Below, piece after piece: positions 46,693 through 55,500 of a DNA stretch of 57,230 nucleotides. How positions within the stretch are numbered: position 1 is the first letter of the stretch; every line of letters begins with the position of its first letter. The notes below the pieces were generated by a model, which saw only the letters and a program-made list of their open reading frames with translations, had not been told where the DNA came from and did not search any database. Both the position numbers and the translations under genes were made by a program. The stretch is from a virus: the IMG/VR virus record IMGVR_UViG_3300025327_000033, positions 1-57,230 of that record. One strand, written 5' to 3'.

Positions 46693-48546
46693 CTACCACC
46701 ATCCCCGGAGGAGCCCGACGATGAATGCGAAGTGGCCGGGATCCCGCTGAGCAAACTCCATCGGGTTGTTGTACAGATTCTCGACGCCCGTGCTGACGAT
46801 CTCCGTCTGACGCATGTTGGTCGGCCCCCACGACGGAGCGTTGTTCGGGTACAGCCTTCCCGTGTATGGCGTATACCACTTGTCTCGGTATCCCGTCTGC
46901 CACGGCGCGCCGCCCACCACGTGCATGTCCTCGCCTGGCATCCGCCTGCTGAGCTCGTACTCGATCGCTCGGGCCTGCAGGTGATGCCCGGTGCCGCCAA
47001 TGTTCTCGAGGTGGTGGCCGAACTCGTGGATGTACGTATCCAGGCCATCGGCGACGAACAGATTGGCTCTGCGAATAGCCGGGTCGTAATTGGCCGTCTC
47101 CAGAGCCTGCTGGTAGCTCGCCCTGATGGGCACAATGGCGTCACCGAAGACGTCCTTGCTCGTGATCGTCCGCAGGAAGTCCTGGGCCTCCCGGGCCCGG
47201 CCGCGTTGGAAAGCAGTCGTCCCCGGATCCCACAGCACTCGCCGCCATCCGGGCCGCTCTGCTGGCGGCAGCCGCAGGGCCCGCTGACCCGCAGACCGCG
47301 CGACGACTTGGGCCTTGATCAACAGCTTCTGTTTGTCTCTGAACGCGACCCTCAGCGCCTCGAGTACGTCCCTCTGATCCAGCCCGAATTCGGCGATGTG
47401 GTCCCGCAGAGTCCGCATTGCGACGTCGGCTTCCGCCTGGGCTGCCCGGACAGCCTTGCCCGCCCGCCTGGTCGCCCTGTCCATGCGGGCGACGACGTCG
47501 TCGATATCACTCTGGTGCTCCGCCATGACATCCGCCAGCAGGCGCTGCTGCGGTGTCAGGGTCACACCCCCCTGCCCACGGCGCATCTTCTCGCCTTCGA
47601 TCGACGCCTCGAGATCCGCCCCCAGCAAGTCCTCGAGCGGGCCCCAGGCCTCTCGGTAGGGCACACTGCGGCATCTGCAGTTGGCTCGCTCGCCGATCGG
47701 CAGCTGCGGATCTCCCGGGTAATCCGCCGGCGGGCCGCCTTCGCCCCCGACGTTGAATGCCTTATCGACCGGGCGCACCTGGCCGTGCGTGGCCAGATGC
47801 GTATCTCGCGTTCGGTCGTCGCCGGTCGCAAGCCAGACCTTCAGCAAGTCGGGGAAGCGCTGTGCGGCCCCCTGAAGGCCAATTTGTGTCGCTGCATTCT
47901 GCGCGGCGATCGTCTCGGTGCGCAGGATGAGTTCGGCCTTGTAGCTCAAGCCCGTCGAGCCCAGCTCTCGGAAGAGCCGCTCATTGCGAATCCCCACGAT
48001 GTGCGTGATCTGCTGCATGACTTCGAACGGCGTGAGCTCGCCGAGGAACCCGACTGCCACCACCTGGGCGATCTGTGCCCGCATCGCCTCCGTGATCGCC
48101 GTGATCCTGTCGAACGTAAATGCCTGGAACGCGTCGTGCGCCCGCAGCATCCGGGCTGCCGTGAAGCCCGGCGTCCCAGCGAAGCCCTCGGGTGCGTACC
48201 ATGCCGCTCCGGCTGGCGTTGTCCCGGCGGGCACGGGCTGACCGAAGCGAATGATGCGCTGGCCAAACGTCTCGCCGCTGACCCAGCTGGCCTCGAAGGC
48301 TTCCATGCCGCCGGCGACGATGTCCTCGGCTGCCCGGCGCACGATGCCGTCCACTTGGGCCCGGATCGCCGCGATGTCACCGCCGCGCCAAAGCTCGGCG
48401 CTCAAGGCAGTGCTGAGTTCGTTGTGGAGCAGGGCCAGTCTGTTGAACGCCGCTTGCACCGCCCGATCGCTCAGGCGGTTGCCGGCCACCAGCGTGTCGT
48501 AGATTGAGCGCCGGAATTCCGGAGTCGCCAGTGTCGCCAGTGCCAC
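46693..48546 (-). CDS. MuF-type minor head protein fused to an HExxH metalloprotease-like domain
   Basis: It has 617 residues. About 205-297 is the MuF core (ILRTETIAAQNAAT, VWLATGDDRTRDTH, PIGERANCRCRSVPY). After a coiled-coil-rich linker, the C-terminal ~120 residues contain IHEFGHHLEN (HEFGH at 507-511), a zinc metallopeptidase motif, with ENLY/NPMEF about 80 residues later as possible third-ligand region. MuF proteins sit next to the portal and some carry injected effectors (known). The protease could mature the head or act in the host. Confidence 0.75.
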   Translation of the reverse strand: MALATLATPEFRRSIYDTLVAGNRLSDRAVQAAFNRLALLHNELSTALSAELWRGGDIAAIRAQVDGIVRRAAEDIVAGGMEAFEASWVSGETFGQRIIRFGQPVPAGTTPAGAAWYAPEGFAGTPGFTAARMLRAHDAFQAFTFDRITAITEAMRAQIAQVVAVGFLGELTPFEVMQQITHIVGIRNERLFRELGSTGLSYKAELILRTETIAAQNAATQIGLQGAAQRFPDLLKVWLATGDDRTRDTHLATHGQVRPVDKAFNVGGEGGPPADYPGDPQLPIGERANCRCRSVPYREAWGPLEDLLGADLEASIEGEKMRRGQGGVTLTPQQRLLADVMAEHQSDIDDVVARMDRATRRAGKAVRAAQAEADVAMRTLRDHIAEFGLDQRDVLEALRVAFRDKQKLLIKAQVVARSAGQRALRLPPAERPGWRRVLWDPGTTAFQRGRAREAQDFLRTITSKDVFGDAIVPIRASYQQALETANYDPAIRRANLFVADGLDTYIHEFGHHLENIGGTGHHLQARAIEYELSRRMPGEDMHVVGGAPWQTGYRDKWYTPYTGRLYPNNAPSWGPTNMRQTEIVSTGVENLYNNPMEFAQRDPGHFAFIVGLLRGWW

Positions 48547-48756
48547 TCAGCCAGGCCCCCAGCCCTCGAGCTCCACGTGCTCGTGCCATCCGCATCCGTC
48601 ATGGGTGCAGACGACACTCGGCGTCACCCGGCCAGCGTGGCCGGCCCCGCACACGACCATCGCCGTGAACCGCCCGGTGTTGCCGATGCGCACCGGCCGC
48701 CAAGTCAGCGGCGTGTCTGGATCCAGCGTCGGGCGCAGAGCCCGCCTGAGTCTCAC
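48547..48756 (-). CDS. Small zinc-binding protein (GCGWHE type)
   Basis: It has 69 residues. Basic N-terminus, then VVCTHDGCGWHEHVELEGWGPG. The C-terminal motif recurs in the gene at 53561 (LLCPNGCGWHEWLLLDGWDPR), so the two share a zinc-binding element. GTG start overlapping the portal stop. Confidence 0.6.
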   Translation of the reverse strand: MRLRRALRPTLDPDTPLTWRPVRIGNTGRFTAMVVCGAGHAGRVTPSVVCTHDGCGWHEHVELEGWGPG

Positions 48757-50621
48757 GCCTCTTCCTCTTCGGGCTCCTCGTCTTCCTCGTCTTCCACTGG
48801 CTCCTCGTCGTCTGACTCTGGCTTCGTGCCTGGCGGCTTCCGGCCGTTCCCCCTGCCGGCCAGGGCCGCAGCAAAGTCGGCCCGGGCCTGCTTGTCCGCC
48901 TGCGACTCCTGATCGGCCTCCAGCGCCTTCTCGACGTCGATCTCTACGCCCAAAGTCTTGGCGACTGCCGCCAGAAGCTCAAGCGCAGGCCGCAGCGGCA
49001 GAATTCCCGCCAGGTGCGCCTTGTACACTGCCGAGACAACGTTGTCCAGGGCCGTCGCCGCCGCCGTCACGTCCTTGACCGTCATCTCGGGCAGCGTGAT
49101 GCTGAAGGCCTCCCGGGCGGCTTGCGTGACGGGTTGGCCGTCGACGGTCTGTTGCTCGCCAGCCTCATCGGTCACCGGAACCTCTTGGGGCAGCAGCCCC
49201 AGCGCCACCAGAATATCGATCTGGTACTGGCACATCTGCGTCAGCGCATCCTCGACGAACGCCTGGCGGCGGCGGAGCATCCGATACGTGGGCTCTCCCA
49301 TCTCGGCCGCTGTCGCCCGGTTGGTGTAACCGCCCTCGGCTACCCAGTGCTCTGGCACGCGCATGCCGCCGGCAATGAACACTCGCAACTGGCGCACGAT
49401 CGTCTCGATCTCGGCCGTCCGCAGTGTTGGATTCTTCGCCTCGAGCGTCGTGTTCTCGTTGTGGGCGTACACGCTGTTGGGCGGCGCGTTCTCCAGTTTC
49501 TTGGCCTGGTGTTGCAGGTTGCTCTCAAGCTCGGGGGCCGTCTCGCTCCCGCCCTTGATCTGCAGGTCCCACACGAACTTGCTGAGCATGGCCACGTGCT
49601 CAGCGGCGTCAAAGAATAGCTCGTCATAGCGATCGAGCCAGTCGATCATTGGCAGCAGGTCGGGCCGGCCCCGCGTGCCCGTCGAGACCTTGTTGATCTG
49701 GAACAGGAAGCAATCGCCGGCCAGGGGGACGCCAGCGAGCAGCTCGCCCTTTTCGATGACGGCCGAGCCGCTGGCCTGCTCCCTGAACCGCCATGCCTGG
49801 CCGCTGACCGTCTGGTCGCACCTGCTAACCAGCGAGGCCAGGGCCCGATGATCCGGGCGGCCATTCAGCCGCCCCAGGTTCTCTGTAAGCCTGGCGTAGG
49901 CCTCGTAGTCCCGGCGGCCTCGCATCGGCTTCTGCAGGCCGTCTGACTTGACGAGCGCATAGATCAGTCCTGTGCTCTCGGTGCCTTCCGGCTTGATTTG
50001 CACAGCGAGCACGTGCCGGCGATTGCCCGGCGCTGTGATGACGGCTTCGATTTGCGATGGATCCACTGGGGCCAGGCGCAGCCTGCCGTCGGCCTTGATT
50101 CCCTGGTCGCTGCCATCGCGCACGACGGCCAGCCGGAGCACCTCGCCGAACATGCCCAGCTCCCTGACAAGGGTCTCGGTGCCTTCGCCATCCATGTCGT
50201 TGACCGGATCGAACCAGAAGGCATCGAGCGCCTTTTCCACCTCCGGGTCTTCCACCGCCAGCGTTGCTCCGTCGCCGACGACGTAATCGACGATGATCTC
50301 GGTGAGGGCCTTGGCCAGGGGGTTGGTGTTCCACAGGCGATAGGCTGCCTGGATCGCCCGCTCTTGGCTGATGCTGCTGAGATCCCTAGGGGCCGCCCTC
50401 GTGCTGCGGTAGCCCAGCGCCAGGGGCTGGCCATCTGGCCCTGTGTAGGGCGGCTCGTCGTTCCCGCTGTAGTCCGTTCCCTCTCTGAATCCCGAGAGGT
50501 AACCCCTGCTCGATGCCGCCTTGATCGCATCGGAGATGCGGCGCTCGACGTCGTCCGCTGTCAGACCGCCGATCAGGTGGATCGTCCGCTCTCGCATGCG
50601 CAGTCCGCGTCTATTCGCCAT
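48753..50621 (-). CDS. Portal protein
   Basis: It has 622 residues. N-terminal Arg-rich part, the portal body (AIQAAYRLWNTNPLAKALTEIIVDYVVGDG.., EVLRLAVVRDG, GLIYALVKSDG; then FIAGGMRVPEHWVAEGGYTNRATAAEMGEP) and a long acidic disordered C-terminus (DDEEPVEDEEDEEPEEEEA). Twelve copies form the DNA entry channel (family knowledge). Next to TerL and MuF as in other siphoviruses. The ATG at 50621 follows GGGAG. Confidence 0.85.
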   Translation of the reverse strand: MANRRGLRMRERTIHLIGGLTADDVERRISDAIKAASSRGYLSGFREGTDYSGNDEPPYTGPDGQPLALGYRSTRAAPRDLSSISQERAIQAAYRLWNTNPLAKALTEIIVDYVVGDGATLAVEDPEVEKALDAFWFDPVNDMDGEGTETLVRELGMFGEVLRLAVVRDGSDQGIKADGRLRLAPVDPSQIEAVITAPGNRRHVLAVQIKPEGTESTGLIYALVKSDGLQKPMRGRRDYEAYARLTENLGRLNGRPDHRALASLVSRCDQTVSGQAWRFREQASGSAVIEKGELLAGVPLAGDCFLFQINKVSTGTRGRPDLLPMIDWLDRYDELFFDAAEHVAMLSKFVWDLQIKGGSETAPELESNLQHQAKKLENAPPNSVYAHNENTTLEAKNPTLRTAEIETIVRQLRVFIAGGMRVPEHWVAEGGYTNRATAAEMGEPTYRMLRRRQAFVEDALTQMCQYQIDILVALGLLPQEVPVTDEAGEQQTVDGQPVTQAAREAFSITLPEMTVKDVTAAATALDNVVSAVYKAHLAGILPLRPALELLAAVAKTLGVEIDVEKALEADQESQADKQARADFAAALAGRGNGRKPPGTKPESDDEEPVEDEEDEEPEEEEA

Positions 50622-50922
50622 CGCCCGCGCTCCCTTCCTCACGTGCCGCACCCGTCTGATACTGGTCGAAGTGTCCCGGTGCCTGCGTCACCCGCAAGTC
50701 GGCGAGCACCTGGCCATCGACGTCGATGCCCCAGCCTGCCGCCATTTGCAGAAGCAAACTGACGGGCTTGCCAGCGACCGCGACGATCGTCACGCCCTGG
50801 ACCGCGTGGCCTATATCGATGCCACAGAACTCCACTTTGCCTATGCCCCGGCCGTCAATGTCCAGCCGGAGGTTCGGTCTGCCGTTGCCCTCCGGCCCGG
50901 CCTTGGCGGTATCGTCTGTCAT
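50611..50922 (-). CDS. Hypothetical beta protein
   Basis: It has 103 residues. The body (NLRLDIDGRGIGKVEFCGIDIGHAVQGVTIVAVAGKPVSLLLQM) is beta-rich and of a type seen in small phage proteins near terminase and portal. It overlaps the portal gene by 11 bases. Function unknown. Confidence 0.55.
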   Translation of the reverse strand: MTDDTAKAGPEGNGRPNLRLDIDGRGIGKVEFCGIDIGHAVQGVTIVAVAGKPVSLLLQMAAGWGIDVDGQVLADLRVTQAPGHFDQYQTGAAREEGSAGDGE

Positions 50923-51212
50923 AGTGGGTACACCTCTTTCAGGATCCACAGCGCTGCTCGCGCGTGTGGCGGATCTGCGGTCTGGATTGCCCGCAGCAGC
51001 CACCACCCACTGACGCTGGTGCCGCCCGGGAGGTGATTCGTGGGCCGCTCGCCGTGTTTGATGATGCTCGCATGCACTCCCATTGCCCTGGCGAACGTCT
51101 CTTGCCCTTCGTCGAGTCGGCCCCTGGCTGCTCGTAGAGCATTGGCCATTCTCCGCCGGCGTTCGTGCCATTCTCGCACACCTGGGGGATCCGGCACAAG
51201 AGGCCGGGTCAT
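50919..51212 (-). CDS. XRE-like HTH protein
   Basis: It has 97 residues. EGQETFARAMGVHASIIKHGERPTNHL looks like a Cro/CI-type HTH (Q..FA..MGV....I). The flanking N-terminal segment is basic. It could be a late regulator or a DNA-binding packaging factor. ATGA overlap with TerL. Confidence 0.45.
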   Translation of the reverse strand: MTRPLVPDPPGVREWHERRRRMANALRAARGRLDEGQETFARAMGVHASIIKHGERPTNHLPGGTSVSGWWLLRAIQTADPPHARAALWILKEVYPL

Positions 51213-53035
51213 TGCCAGGTGCTCTTGCGTGCCCGCCGGCCGCCTGGCTCCACAGGCCCACGCTGCCACGTGGCCCGATCGCTCTGCGCCCCGCGCTTGC
51301 GGGCAGCCTTCACGAGAACCGATGTCTCGCCGGATGCCGGCGGCCCAATGATGTCCAGGGCTGCGTTGGCGTACAGATCCGCGTGAGCGAAGTGGTCGGG
51401 CCCGCTGTCGATCCAGCGTGCCACGGTGTTGCCGCCGGCCGTCTTCTCGATCACCCTGGTCAGCACTCCAAAGTGCCGGATGAAGTCAGGCACTGCGCTC
51501 GCCGTGCTCCCCGGGTTGGTGATCTCGCCGCCCTCATAGGCTGCTCGCAGCTGGTCGAAGTGGCGGGTGCGGTCGAGTTCAATGGCGTACTCCTCGCCCG
51601 CCTTCTCCCGGGTCGGCTCGTCATGCTTGGTGCCCTCCTTGCCGCCCACGTAGAAGGCCACCTTCACCTTGTGCCGCCATCGCTTAGCGAAGTCCAGCGA
51701 TGACTTGGCTTCGGGCAGGGCGTCGATGACCGCCTGGCGCACGCCGTACCGCTGCATCAGGTCGTCCAGGCGATCCCACCCTGTCTCGCCGATCCAGAGC
51801 GCCGGCCGCGTGACCTGGCGGTGCTTGCCGTCTTCGTCCTCGATCTCGACCACCTCCCAGCGCCGGATCACCACATGCAGCACCGCCCCAACATCGATGC
51901 CCATCGCCGTCCGCACGCCGCTCTCGGCCATTCCGTAGTCGCCCATGGACGCCCGCATCACGCTTTCGCTGAAGCCGCCGCCCCTGGGCTGGTAGGGCAG
52001 GCCCAGGTCCTGGTTCCACCACTCCTTGATCTTCGTCTCGTCCAGCGTCTGGCCGGCGCGGATCAGCCCGGCGAGATCTGCGTTCGGGCTCGCCAGCTTG
52101 TTCACGACGTAGCCGTGGATCTCTCGGCCGGGATGCCGAGCCACCCAGGACGTCTTCCCCCGGCGCACGTCCAGCGCCCGGCCGCAACGGTTGCACGCCA
52201 CAACGGGCTGGCTCGTGCCGCGCCGGCGAAACCACTTTAGCGGTCGGCCGGCGTCATCCGTCTCGCTGATCAGGTTGCGAAACGGATCCAGGCTCTGCCA
52301 GCGGCCGCAGCCCCCGCACTTGATCCGCCATTCCCTCTGGTCGCTCTCGGTGATGACGCGATCGATCCCGAAGTCAGGCAGGCTCGGCGTGCTGATGAAG
52401 CGTTGCCACTTCAGGGCCGAGTGTCCCAGCCGCTTTTCGCCCAGCGCCACCGCCCGCTGGTCCATCTCGTCCAGCTCGTCGAAGGTCACGAGGTCGACGG
52501 CCGCCACCTTCAGCTGCGGGGCCCGCCCGTCCTTGCGCACGCTGGCATGGCGCAGATACAGGAACCTGTCGCGGATCCTCTTGAGCGTTAGCCTGTCCGC
52601 CTGCCTGGCTCGGTGATCGCCGGTCTCGACCAGGGGCCTGACGATACCGGCGATGTACGGGCTGGCTTCGATGGCCAGCCCGATCCGGGTGGAACTGAAG
52701 TCCTGGACGTCGCCCGTGCCCGGCAGCAGGTAGAGCGCGTTGGCCCCCCGGGCGTCGCTCGCCCAAAAGGCATCGGTGATCGCCCACTCGCTCATGCCCA
52801 TCTGGCTGGCCTTCCGCACGGCGATCACCTGGTGCTCGTCTTCGTAGAGCCCGCGCAGGTACGGATGGTCCTCGAAGTCGAGTCGGACGTCGGGCCACAG
52901 GAACTCCCTGCGGGTCAGCGCCCAATCGATCCGAGCACCCGGCGACCCGCGGCCCGCAGCCGCTGGCCCGGTGGGTCGCCGCAGGCTGTCGATGATGTCG
53001 GCCGCCAGGACATCGGCGGCTGGGGATGCGTTCAC
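51209..53035 (-). CDS. Terminase large subunit (GpA-like)
   Basis: It has 608 residues. A Walker A variant (VRKASQMGMSEW, about 73-84) and Walker B/C (LVTFDELDEMD, about 182-192) form the packaging ATPase. A zinc-binding insertion (CGGCGRW..CNRCG) lies near 250-285. The nuclease half follows, with MGIDVGAVLHVV and late Asp residues. GpA-type terminases usually act on cos or pac sites. The GTG at 53035 was chosen for its GTGA overlap with the upstream gene. Confidence 0.9.
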   Translation of the reverse strand: MNASPAADVLAADIIDSLRRPTGPAAAGRGSPGARIDWALTRREFLWPDVRLDFEDHPYLRGLYEDEHQVIAVRKASQMGMSEWAITDAFWASDARGANALYLLPGTGDVQDFSSTRIGLAIEASPYIAGIVRPLVETGDHRARQADRLTLKRIRDRFLYLRHASVRKDGRAPQLKVAAVDLVTFDELDEMDQRAVALGEKRLGHSALKWQRFISTPSLPDFGIDRVITESDQREWRIKCGGCGRWQSLDPFRNLISETDDAGRPLKWFRRRGTSQPVVACNRCGRALDVRRGKTSWVARHPGREIHGYVVNKLASPNADLAGLIRAGQTLDETKIKEWWNQDLGLPYQPRGGGFSESVMRASMGDYGMAESGVRTAMGIDVGAVLHVVIRRWEVVEIEDEDGKHRQVTRPALWIGETGWDRLDDLMQRYGVRQAVIDALPEAKSSLDFAKRWRHKVKVAFYVGGKEGTKHDEPTREKAGEEYAIELDRTRHFDQLRAAYEGGEITNPGSTASAVPDFIRHFGVLTRVIEKTAGGNTVARWIDSGPDHFAHADLYANAALDIIGPPASGETSVLVKAARKRGAQSDRATWQRGPVEPGGRRARKSTWQ

Positions 53036-53271
53036 TGCGTCCGCTCGCCCAGGCCGGCGACGCCGCAGCCGCAGGTCGGGCACGGTCGGAGAATTGCCCG
53101 ATGCGCTTCAACCCATGCGGCGTCGTGCGCCTCGTCGGCGTGTACGTAGCCATTGGGTGTCTTGTGCCCGAAGCCGAAGCAGTTCGGGCAGTTCTCCCAA
53201 TGCCTTATCCGGCAACCGAACTCACATTCTCTGAGGGCCTGGCCACCGAGCCCTGTGCTCCCGGGGCTCAT
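53032..53271 (-). CDS. Cys-rich zinc-binding protein
   Basis: It has 79 residues with CEFGC, CPNC and CPTCGC pairs, a DnaJ-like zinc-ribbon arrangement. The ATG at 53271 overlaps the previous stop (ATGA). Function unknown; it immediately precedes TerL. Confidence 0.6.
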   Translation of the reverse strand: MSPGSTGLGGQALRECEFGCRIRHWENCPNCFGFGHKTPNGYVHADEAHDAAWVEAHRAILRPCPTCGCGVAGLGERTQ

Positions 53272-53564
53272 GGCTGCTGCGCCATCCATCTGTTGAGGCG
53301 ATCGCGGTCGTCGATCAGATCTCCCAGGTCCCGTATCAGGGCGGCCACGGCGTTCGCCTGCGCAGCCCGTACCTCATCGATCGTACTCGGCAGTGGCAGC
53401 GCGTTCAGCATCGCTTGCTTGGTCTCGGGCCCCCTCTGGCCGACAGCACTCGCATAGTCCTTGGCGATCCTGTCCCACTTGCGGATGGCTTCCGCAAGGC
53501 CCTCCCCCGACTTAGCCTTGTCGTAGCGATCCCTGATGGCTGCGAATTCCATTGGCGTTGTCAT
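53268..53564 (-). CDS. Helical protein
   Basis: It has 98 residues, all-helical and charged (FAAIRDRYDKAKSGEGLAEAIRKWDRIAKDY; VAALIRDLGDLIDDRDRLNRW). ATGA overlap with the gene upstream. Such small helical proteins near terminase may be packaging accessories; not recognised. Confidence 0.55.
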   Translation of the reverse strand: MTTPMEFAAIRDRYDKAKSGEGLAEAIRKWDRIAKDYASAVGQRGPETKQAMLNALPLPSTIDEVRAAQANAVAALIRDLGDLIDDRDRLNRWMAQQP

Positions 53565-54136
53565 ACGCTTGGCTCCTTCGCCTCTTCCACCTTCGGGCGG
53601 TCGGCCGCCAGGACGCGGTAGCGCCTCGCTGCATCGGCCGGCTCCCTGGCGTACCCGGCGATCTCGTCGACAAGCCGGGCGAGCGCCTCGGGAGGGCCAC
53701 CGACGCCGCGTTGCAAGAGCAGCACGTCCCGGTGGCCGGCAATGTCGGCGATGAAAGCCAGGGCGTCTCGCAGCTCGAGAAAGCCCTTGGCCACGATGTC
53801 GCCCGTGAGCGCCCGGCGCTTGGCGATATCGAGCAGCACGGCGGGCGGTGCTGGGTCGGCTCGACCTCGGTTCGGCCTGGCGCGAGGATCCCAGCCGTCA
53901 AGTAGCAGCCACTCGTGCCATCCGCAGCCGTTCGGGCACAGCAGACTCGGCGTCACTTTGCCGGCATCGTCGATCTGGTGCTGGCTCAGGCTCAGCACGT
54001 GGCCGCTCGGGTCGCACACGAGTGCGGTCTGCCGCCACTGGCCGAATGGTTCGTCTCCAGGCGGCCCGATCCACGCCGGTTTCCATGTGCCCACTGCCAG
54101 AAGGTCGTCGCGTCTTAGCGTCTGCGTCGGTGTCAC
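53561..54136 (-). CDS. Two-part protein with GCGWHEW zinc motif
   Basis: It has 191 residues. The N-terminal half carries VCDPSGHVLSL and LLCPNGCGWHEWLLLDGWDP, closely matching the end of the protein at 48547. The C-terminal half is helical (LELRDALAFIADIAGH.., ARLVDEIAGYAREPA). GTG start overlapping its neighbour. Confidence 0.6.
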   Translation of the reverse strand: MTPTQTLRRDDLLAVGTWKPAWIGPPGDEPFGQWRQTALVCDPSGHVLSLSQHQIDDAGKVTPSLLCPNGCGWHEWLLLDGWDPRARPNRGRADPAPPAVLLDIAKRRALTGDIVAKGFLELRDALAFIADIAGHRDVLLLQRGVGGPPEALARLVDEIAGYAREPADAARRYRVLAADRPKVEEAKEPSV

Positions 54137-54372
54137 TCTTGCCTCCGTTCGAGCTTACGCAGCTCCTCGGTCGCCCATTGGCGCTCGTTGATGTGCCCAC
54201 AGGCCGGGCATGCGTGATGCTCCGGCAGCAGCCCGCGCTTGCCGCACCTCCGGCAGTCCCAGCGCTCGCCCGTGCTGGGTAGCACGATCGGCTCGGCCGG
54301 CCCTCGCACATGAAGTTGGCGATCCACCAGCCCGCGGTTGGCTGGCAAGCTGTTCGATCCAAGGTTCTTCAT
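54133..54372 (-). CDS. Zinc-ribbon protein
   Basis: It has 79 residues. WDCRRCG..CPACGH is a classic four-Cys ribbon, followed by a basic helix. ATGA coupled to the nuclease gene, so it may be a partner of it. Confidence 0.6.
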   Translation of the reverse strand: MKNLGSNSLPANRGLVDRQLHVRGPAEPIVLPSTGERWDCRRCGKRGLLPEHHACPACGHINERQWATEELRKLERRQE

Positions 54373-54914
54373 TGCCCTGCCTTTGGCGCGGGCTCTGGCT
54401 GGATCCCGAGCGTCGCCCGCGCCGGCCCCTGGGTATCGATGGTGTACGCCACCACCGCCACTGCCTGGACTCCGCTGCCGATCCTGCGCATGGCGCTGAT
54501 GAGTAGTCTTGCCTCGTTTCCTGGATCCGTCTCGTGCCTGCCGCTGGGCAGCGCTTTTCGTACTCCTCGGCCGGCCGTGACCAGAAGGCCCCACCGGCTC
54601 CCGGCGTTCACGAGCGCCACCTCGGCCTGCGCCGCCAGCATCGTGGGCACCAAGTAGAACCTGGTCGTTCCCAAGCCTGGCCAGCCACCCCTGCGCCGGC
54701 TGGGCTTGTGGCCATCGGCCCGGAAGTCCGCCCATGTCCGCTTGCACTCGACCACGATGCTTTGGGCTCCGCTCCGCCATCCGATAGCGTCCGGGGTCTC
54801 GCCGACGGCGCTCGTCATCTCGGTGATGACCACGCAGCAACGCTGACTGCGTAGCCAGCGCCTGGCGATCGCCACCAACTCGGCATGTGTCAACTCCGCG
54901 CCCGTCCTACCCAT
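54369..54914 (-). CDS. PD-(D/E)XK nuclease-like protein
   Basis: It has 181 residues. Core: a leading helix (HAELVAIARRWLRSQ), then EMTSAVGETPDAIGW with the acidic Asp, SIVVECKRTWADF giving E-x-K, and RFYLVP. This is the arrangement of the restriction-endonuclease-like fold. It could cleave host or branched DNA, or support packaging. AAGGAG precedes the ATG at 54914. The C-terminal part is less conserved. Confidence 0.65.
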   Translation of the reverse strand: MGRTGAELTHAELVAIARRWLRSQRCCVVITEMTSAVGETPDAIGWRSGAQSIVVECKRTWADFRADGHKPSRRRGGWPGLGTTRFYLVPTMLAAQAEVALVNAGSRWGLLVTAGRGVRKALPSGRHETDPGNEARLLISAMRRIGSGVQAVAVVAYTIDTQGPARATLGIQPEPAPKAGQ

Positions 54915-55096
54915 CGCCACTCCTTCACCGGCCGCTCTGTCTTGTCGCTGGGGTCGAGCACGACAGTCTCGATCCGCTTGCCCACGACGTCGAGCACGAG
55001 ATAGCGCCTGCCGGTGCGGAACAACAGCACGTCCCCGACTTCGGGCGGCTCGCCCCAGGCCAGCCGGAGCGTCACCGGCTCGCCCGGGCGCTTCAT
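54890..55096 (-). CDS. Small beta-barrel-like protein
   Basis: It has 68 residues with the pattern GDVLLFRTGRRYLVLDVVGKRIETVVLD, as in small SH3-like barrels. ATGA overlap with the Tat-leader gene upstream. Function unknown. Confidence 0.55.
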   Translation of the reverse strand: MKRPGEPVTLRLAWGEPPEVGDVLLFRTGRRYLVLDVVGKRIETVVLDPSDKTERPVKEWRWVGRARS

Positions 55097-55500
55097 GTCC
55101 TCGCCGGTAATTCTCTCAGCAGGAAGCTCTCATTCGGCACCGGGTAGTCGGCGTATCTGCCTCTGGAGATTCGGATCCTGCCCGGCGTGTTGCGCGGGTT
55201 GCTGAGGATGCGCAGGCCCTTGATCTCCGCCGGGAACGGCATCACTACGTGGGCTGTCACTGGCTCCCCGTGCCCCGACGTTGCGCCTTGCAGCGTGATG
55301 TTTCCTCCGCTCTCGAACTCCAGCGTTGCAATGAACGACGTGGGGACCAGCGCGGTCTCTACTTCGAAGTACACGATATCGCCTTCGTCAAGCTCCAGCA
55401 GCGACGGCCCCGCTGGTCTGGCCAGTGGGCCCAACCTGGGAGCAACGACGGCGGCGGCGGTGGTGAGCGAAACAACCTTCAGAAAGTCCCGCCTATTCAT
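55093..55500 (-). CDS. Tat-signal protein with beta domain
   Basis: It has 135 residues. MNRRDFLKVVS followed by a hydrophobic TTAAAVVAP stretch and a basic/Pro end is a textbook twin-arginine leader, so export is predicted. The mature part (EGDIVYFEVETALVPTSFIATLEFES.., TAHVVMPFPAEIKGLRILSN) is a beta-sandwich-like domain. Tat-exported phage proteins are uncommon. It sits among packaging genes. ATG at 55500 chosen because only it starts the leader. Confidence 0.7.
   Translation of the reverse strand: MNRRDFLKVVSLTTAAAVVAPRLGPLARPAGPSLLELDEGDIVYFEVETALVPTSFIATLEFESGGNITLQGATSGHGEPVTAHVVMPFPAEIKGLRILSNPRNTPGRIRISRGRYADYPVPNESFLLRELPART

Noticed and set aside
46561-48507. A 648-codon open frame on the plus strand opposite the MuF gene
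   Set aside because: G+C-rich DNA opens antisense frames. The minus strand has clear MuF and HExxH motifs, and the antisense product shows no domain and is Arg/Pro-rich.
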